From the NCBI GenBank assembly GCA_031273705.1, contig JAISRJ010000022.1, positions 1 through 8,281 on the forward strand: a stretch of 8,281 bases of DNA, in the 5' to 3' direction. Shown here in pieces: positions 7,423 through 8,281 of the stretch. Position 1 is the first letter of the stretch. Each line of letters begins with the position of its first letter. The translations under genes and the position numbers were made by a program. Origin of the DNA: Clostridiales bacterium (GTDB lineage Bacteria; Bacillota; Clostridia; Lachnospirales; WQUN01). Below the pieces are notes generated by a model. That model was not told the origin of the DNA. It saw only the letters and a list, made by a program, of their open reading frames with translations, and ran no database searches.

Positions 7423-7517
7423 CAGAGTGGAGTTTATATCCAGCCTTTAACCATCCCGGCACCAAGCGGTGACACTTGCGACGTTACTATTCAGCCGAAG
7501 TGACATATAGCGATTTC
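7423..7517. other. short non-coding gap after the operon
   Basis: No gene, clear promoter or terminator is visible. A GTG at 7427 opens only seven codons before TAA, which could be the remnant of a further operon gene lost when the neighbouring elements arrived; this cannot be shown from so short a piece. Confidence 0.4.
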
Positions 7518-7539
7518 GGCAGTTTTGAAAAATTGTTCT

Positions 7540-7575
7540 GGCAATGTGACACAATATCAATTGTGTCACATTGCC
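7540..7575. repeat. inner palindrome of the left arm
   Basis: GGCAATGTGACACAAT (7540-7555), a 4-base loop ATCA, and ATTGTGTCACATTGCC (7560-7575) form a perfect 16-bp stem. It could fold as a hairpin in RNA or single-stranded DNA, or be a protein-binding site. No T run follows, so it is not a standard terminator. Confidence 0.9.
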
Positions 7576-7638
7576 CTGGAAGATATATGTATTGCGGCTT
7601 TTTTCATGTTACTGCATAGGCGTTTAACAAAAGACAAT

Positions 7639-7664
7639 AAAAAATCGAGGCCGAAAGCCCCCGA
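7639..7664 (-). terminator. possible weak intrinsic terminator inside the element, minus strand
   Basis: Read on the minus strand, an imperfect GC-rich stem (7645-7664, with a bulge and a G-U pair, loop about 5) is followed by six T residues (7639-7644). No gene on the minus strand ends immediately before it, so it may only protect against read-through from the transposase side. Confidence 0.4.
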
Positions 7665-7682
7665 GATTACGGCAAGTAAAAA

Positions 7683-7718
7683 GGCAATGTGACACAATTG
7701 ATATTGTGTCACATTGCC
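7683..7718. repeat. inner palindrome of the right arm
   Basis: This is the second copy of the 16-bp-stem palindrome: GGCAATGTGACACAAT (7683-7698), loop TGAT, ATTGTGTCACATTGCC (7703-7718). The loop is the reverse complement of the left copy's loop, as expected from the arm symmetry. Confidence 0.9.
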
Positions 7719-7740
7719 AGAACAATTTTTCAAAACTGCC

Positions 7741-7765
7741 AAAACCTCTATAAAAAACCTCTATA
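7741..7765. repeat. two direct copies of AAAACCTCTATA
   Basis: Copies lie at 7741-7752 and 7754-7765, directly against the right end of the inverted-arm element. No matching copy lies beside its left end, so this is not a simple target duplication; it may be a local slippage repeat or a trace of an older insertion. Confidence 0.75.
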
Positions 7766-7849
7766 ATTTACTTATCGTAATATATCACAAAATAAGGAAA
7801 TAAGCAAGATCAAAAATATGAGATGTCAATAAGTTACTACTCACCCATT

Positions 7850-7883
7850 AAAAGCCACTGCCCTCAAAATTGGAGGGAGTGGC
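7850..7883 (-). terminator. intrinsic terminator facing the minus strand
   Basis: A stem of 11 pairs (GCCACT plus CCCTC against GAGGG plus AGTGGC, one bulged G at 7860, 7-base loop 7866-7872) is followed on the minus strand by TTTTAA. It lies about 40 bases beyond the stop of the minus-strand transposase fragment and probably belongs to the 3' end of that insertion sequence. On the + strand no T run follows the stem. Confidence 0.65.
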
Positions 7884-7922
7884 TGAATTAGTGATTATTA
7901 AACAGCAAGAACAGGAGAACAA

Positions 7923-8281
7923 TTAAATATTAACGTAATTGAAAGTACTCAGCGCAAAGCAATGTACCCAGCGCAAAGCAAATGATTCTGCTCCATTAGT
8001 GTGATCAATCATCTTACAATACGCATGTTTGTTTTCTATAAGTTCGTTTAGATTTTTTGGCAGTTCCAGTCGTTTCCCCTGATGACCTTTCTGACCTCCA
8101 CTTTTATGATTACTTTTTTCACGAGAATTAGGAATCTTTTTTAACCCATCTTGACTCGGCGACTTTGAGGAGTTCCCAGAGTTTTTATTCAATTGCGATT
8201 TTAGTCTATCTATTTCTGATTCAGCTTTTTTAAGTGCATTACTCTTTGTAATTATCTCCTCTATAAGTGGGGCGGTTGCAT
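7923..8281 (-). pseudogene. IS66-family transposase, N-terminal fragment (runs off right edge, stops early)
   Basis: On the minus strand the frame is open from the window edge to TAA at 7923-7925, giving 118 visible residues. The frame continues upstream of TTG 8192, so the true start is outside or at the edge. An N-terminal coiled-coil-like stretch (IEEIITKSNALKKAESEID) leads into LNKNSGNSSKSPSQDGLKK and then GGQKGHQG, the hallmark N-terminal region of IS66 TnpC transposases. Full-length family members are roughly 450-550 residues and carry a DDE catalytic domain; here the sequence leaves the family pattern after about LIENKHAYCK and stops about 30 residues later. The DDE domain is therefore missing, and this is a non-functional remnant or an internally deleted copy. 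It has no evident role in the polysaccharide operon. Confidence 0.78.
7945..7982. repeat. 19-bp tandem duplication near the broken end of the transposase fragment
   Basis: Two adjacent 19-base units, GTACTCAGCGCAAAGCAAT (7945-7963) and GTACCCAGCGCAAAGCAAA (7964-7982), differ at two positions. They lie within the last residues of the transposase reading frame, where the similarity to IS66 proteins has already been lost, and may mark a deletion or repair junction. Confidence 0.75.

Larger units (their letters stand above)
7518..7740. mobile_element. 223-bp foldback/MITE-like element with perfect 58-bp terminal inverted arms
   Basis: The left arm (7518-7575) and right arm (7683-7740) are exact reverse complements over 58 bases, and the match stops abruptly at both ends. 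They flank a 107-base spacer that encodes no protein. Arms begin GGCAGTTTTG and end in the palindromic ATTGTGTCACATTGCC. The absence of coding capacity plus long identical inverted ends fits a non-autonomous transposon (MITE) or foldback element. No convincing target-site duplication is seen. Perfect arm identity suggests either recent arrival or ongoing correction between arms. The family of the supplying transposase was not recognised. Confidence 0.68.
7741..7922. other. AT-rich intergenic stretch between the foldback element and the IS remnant
   Basis: Apart from the direct repeats at its left end and the minus-strand hairpin, no gene or RNA is recognised. It probably includes the non-coding end of the IS66-type element, but no terminal inverted repeat could be identified because the other end of the element is outside the window. 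Confidence 0.45.

Noticed and set aside
7540..7575. Terminator for the polysaccharide operon
   Set aside because: The stem is strong but AT-rich toward the loop, and the sequence after it on the + strand is CTGGAAGATA with no T run. It is better explained as part of the inverted-arm element.
7518..7740. CRISPR array or attachment site
   Set aside because: There are only two copies, in inverted orientation, with one spacer and no Cas or integrase gene; the pattern is a terminal inverted repeat.

Overview
The window looks like the distal end of a cell-surface polysaccharide (O-antigen or capsule type) biosynthesis operon, followed by a stretch of mobile-element debris. Strong purine-rich ribosome binding sites (AAGGAG, GGAGGGG), TTG and GTG starts, tightly overlapping genes and an AT-leaning base composition suit a Firmicute, probably a clostridial relative. 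This is an inference from style, not from a recognised strain.

Positions 3-7422, all on the + strand, form one compact transcription unit. In order it holds: the 3' end of a dTDP-glucose 4,6-dehydratase gene (rfbB/rmlB); a GNAT-like N-acetyltransferase; two tandem FabZ-like hotdog dehydratases; an acetolactate-synthase-like thiamine-diphosphate enzyme; a NeuB-family sugar-acid synthase with a C-terminal SAF domain; a stand-alone acyl carrier protein; an AMP-forming acyl ligase; and a LuxE-type acyl-protein synthetase. Most junctions are overlaps or gaps of 1-2 bases (overlaps of 14, 1, 14 and 4 nt). Only the NeuB-like and ACP genes have larger leaders, of 21 and 55 nt.

The genes suggest two linked jobs. 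RmlB and the GNAT protein belong to nucleotide-sugar making and N-acylation, and the thiamine enzyme and NeuB-like synthase could build an unusual keto or branched sugar from pyruvate or PEP. The ACP, acyl ligase, LuxE-like protein and two FabZ-like proteins make up a private acyl-activation and acyl-processing set, which could supply a non-standard acyl group (or an aldehyde) to the sugar. No ketosynthase, ketoreductase, LuxC reductase, glycosyltransferase, flippase or polymerase lies in the window, so the product cannot be read from this sequence alone.

Positions 7423-8281 hold no intact gene. A 223-bp element (7518-7740) is bounded by two perfectly matching 58-bp inverted arms, each containing its own 16-bp-stem palindrome, and resembles a MITE or foldback element. 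It is followed by short direct repeats, a terminator-like hairpin facing the minus strand, and an IS66-family transposase N-terminus on the minus strand that runs off the right edge and stops early at 7923, apparently a broken copy.
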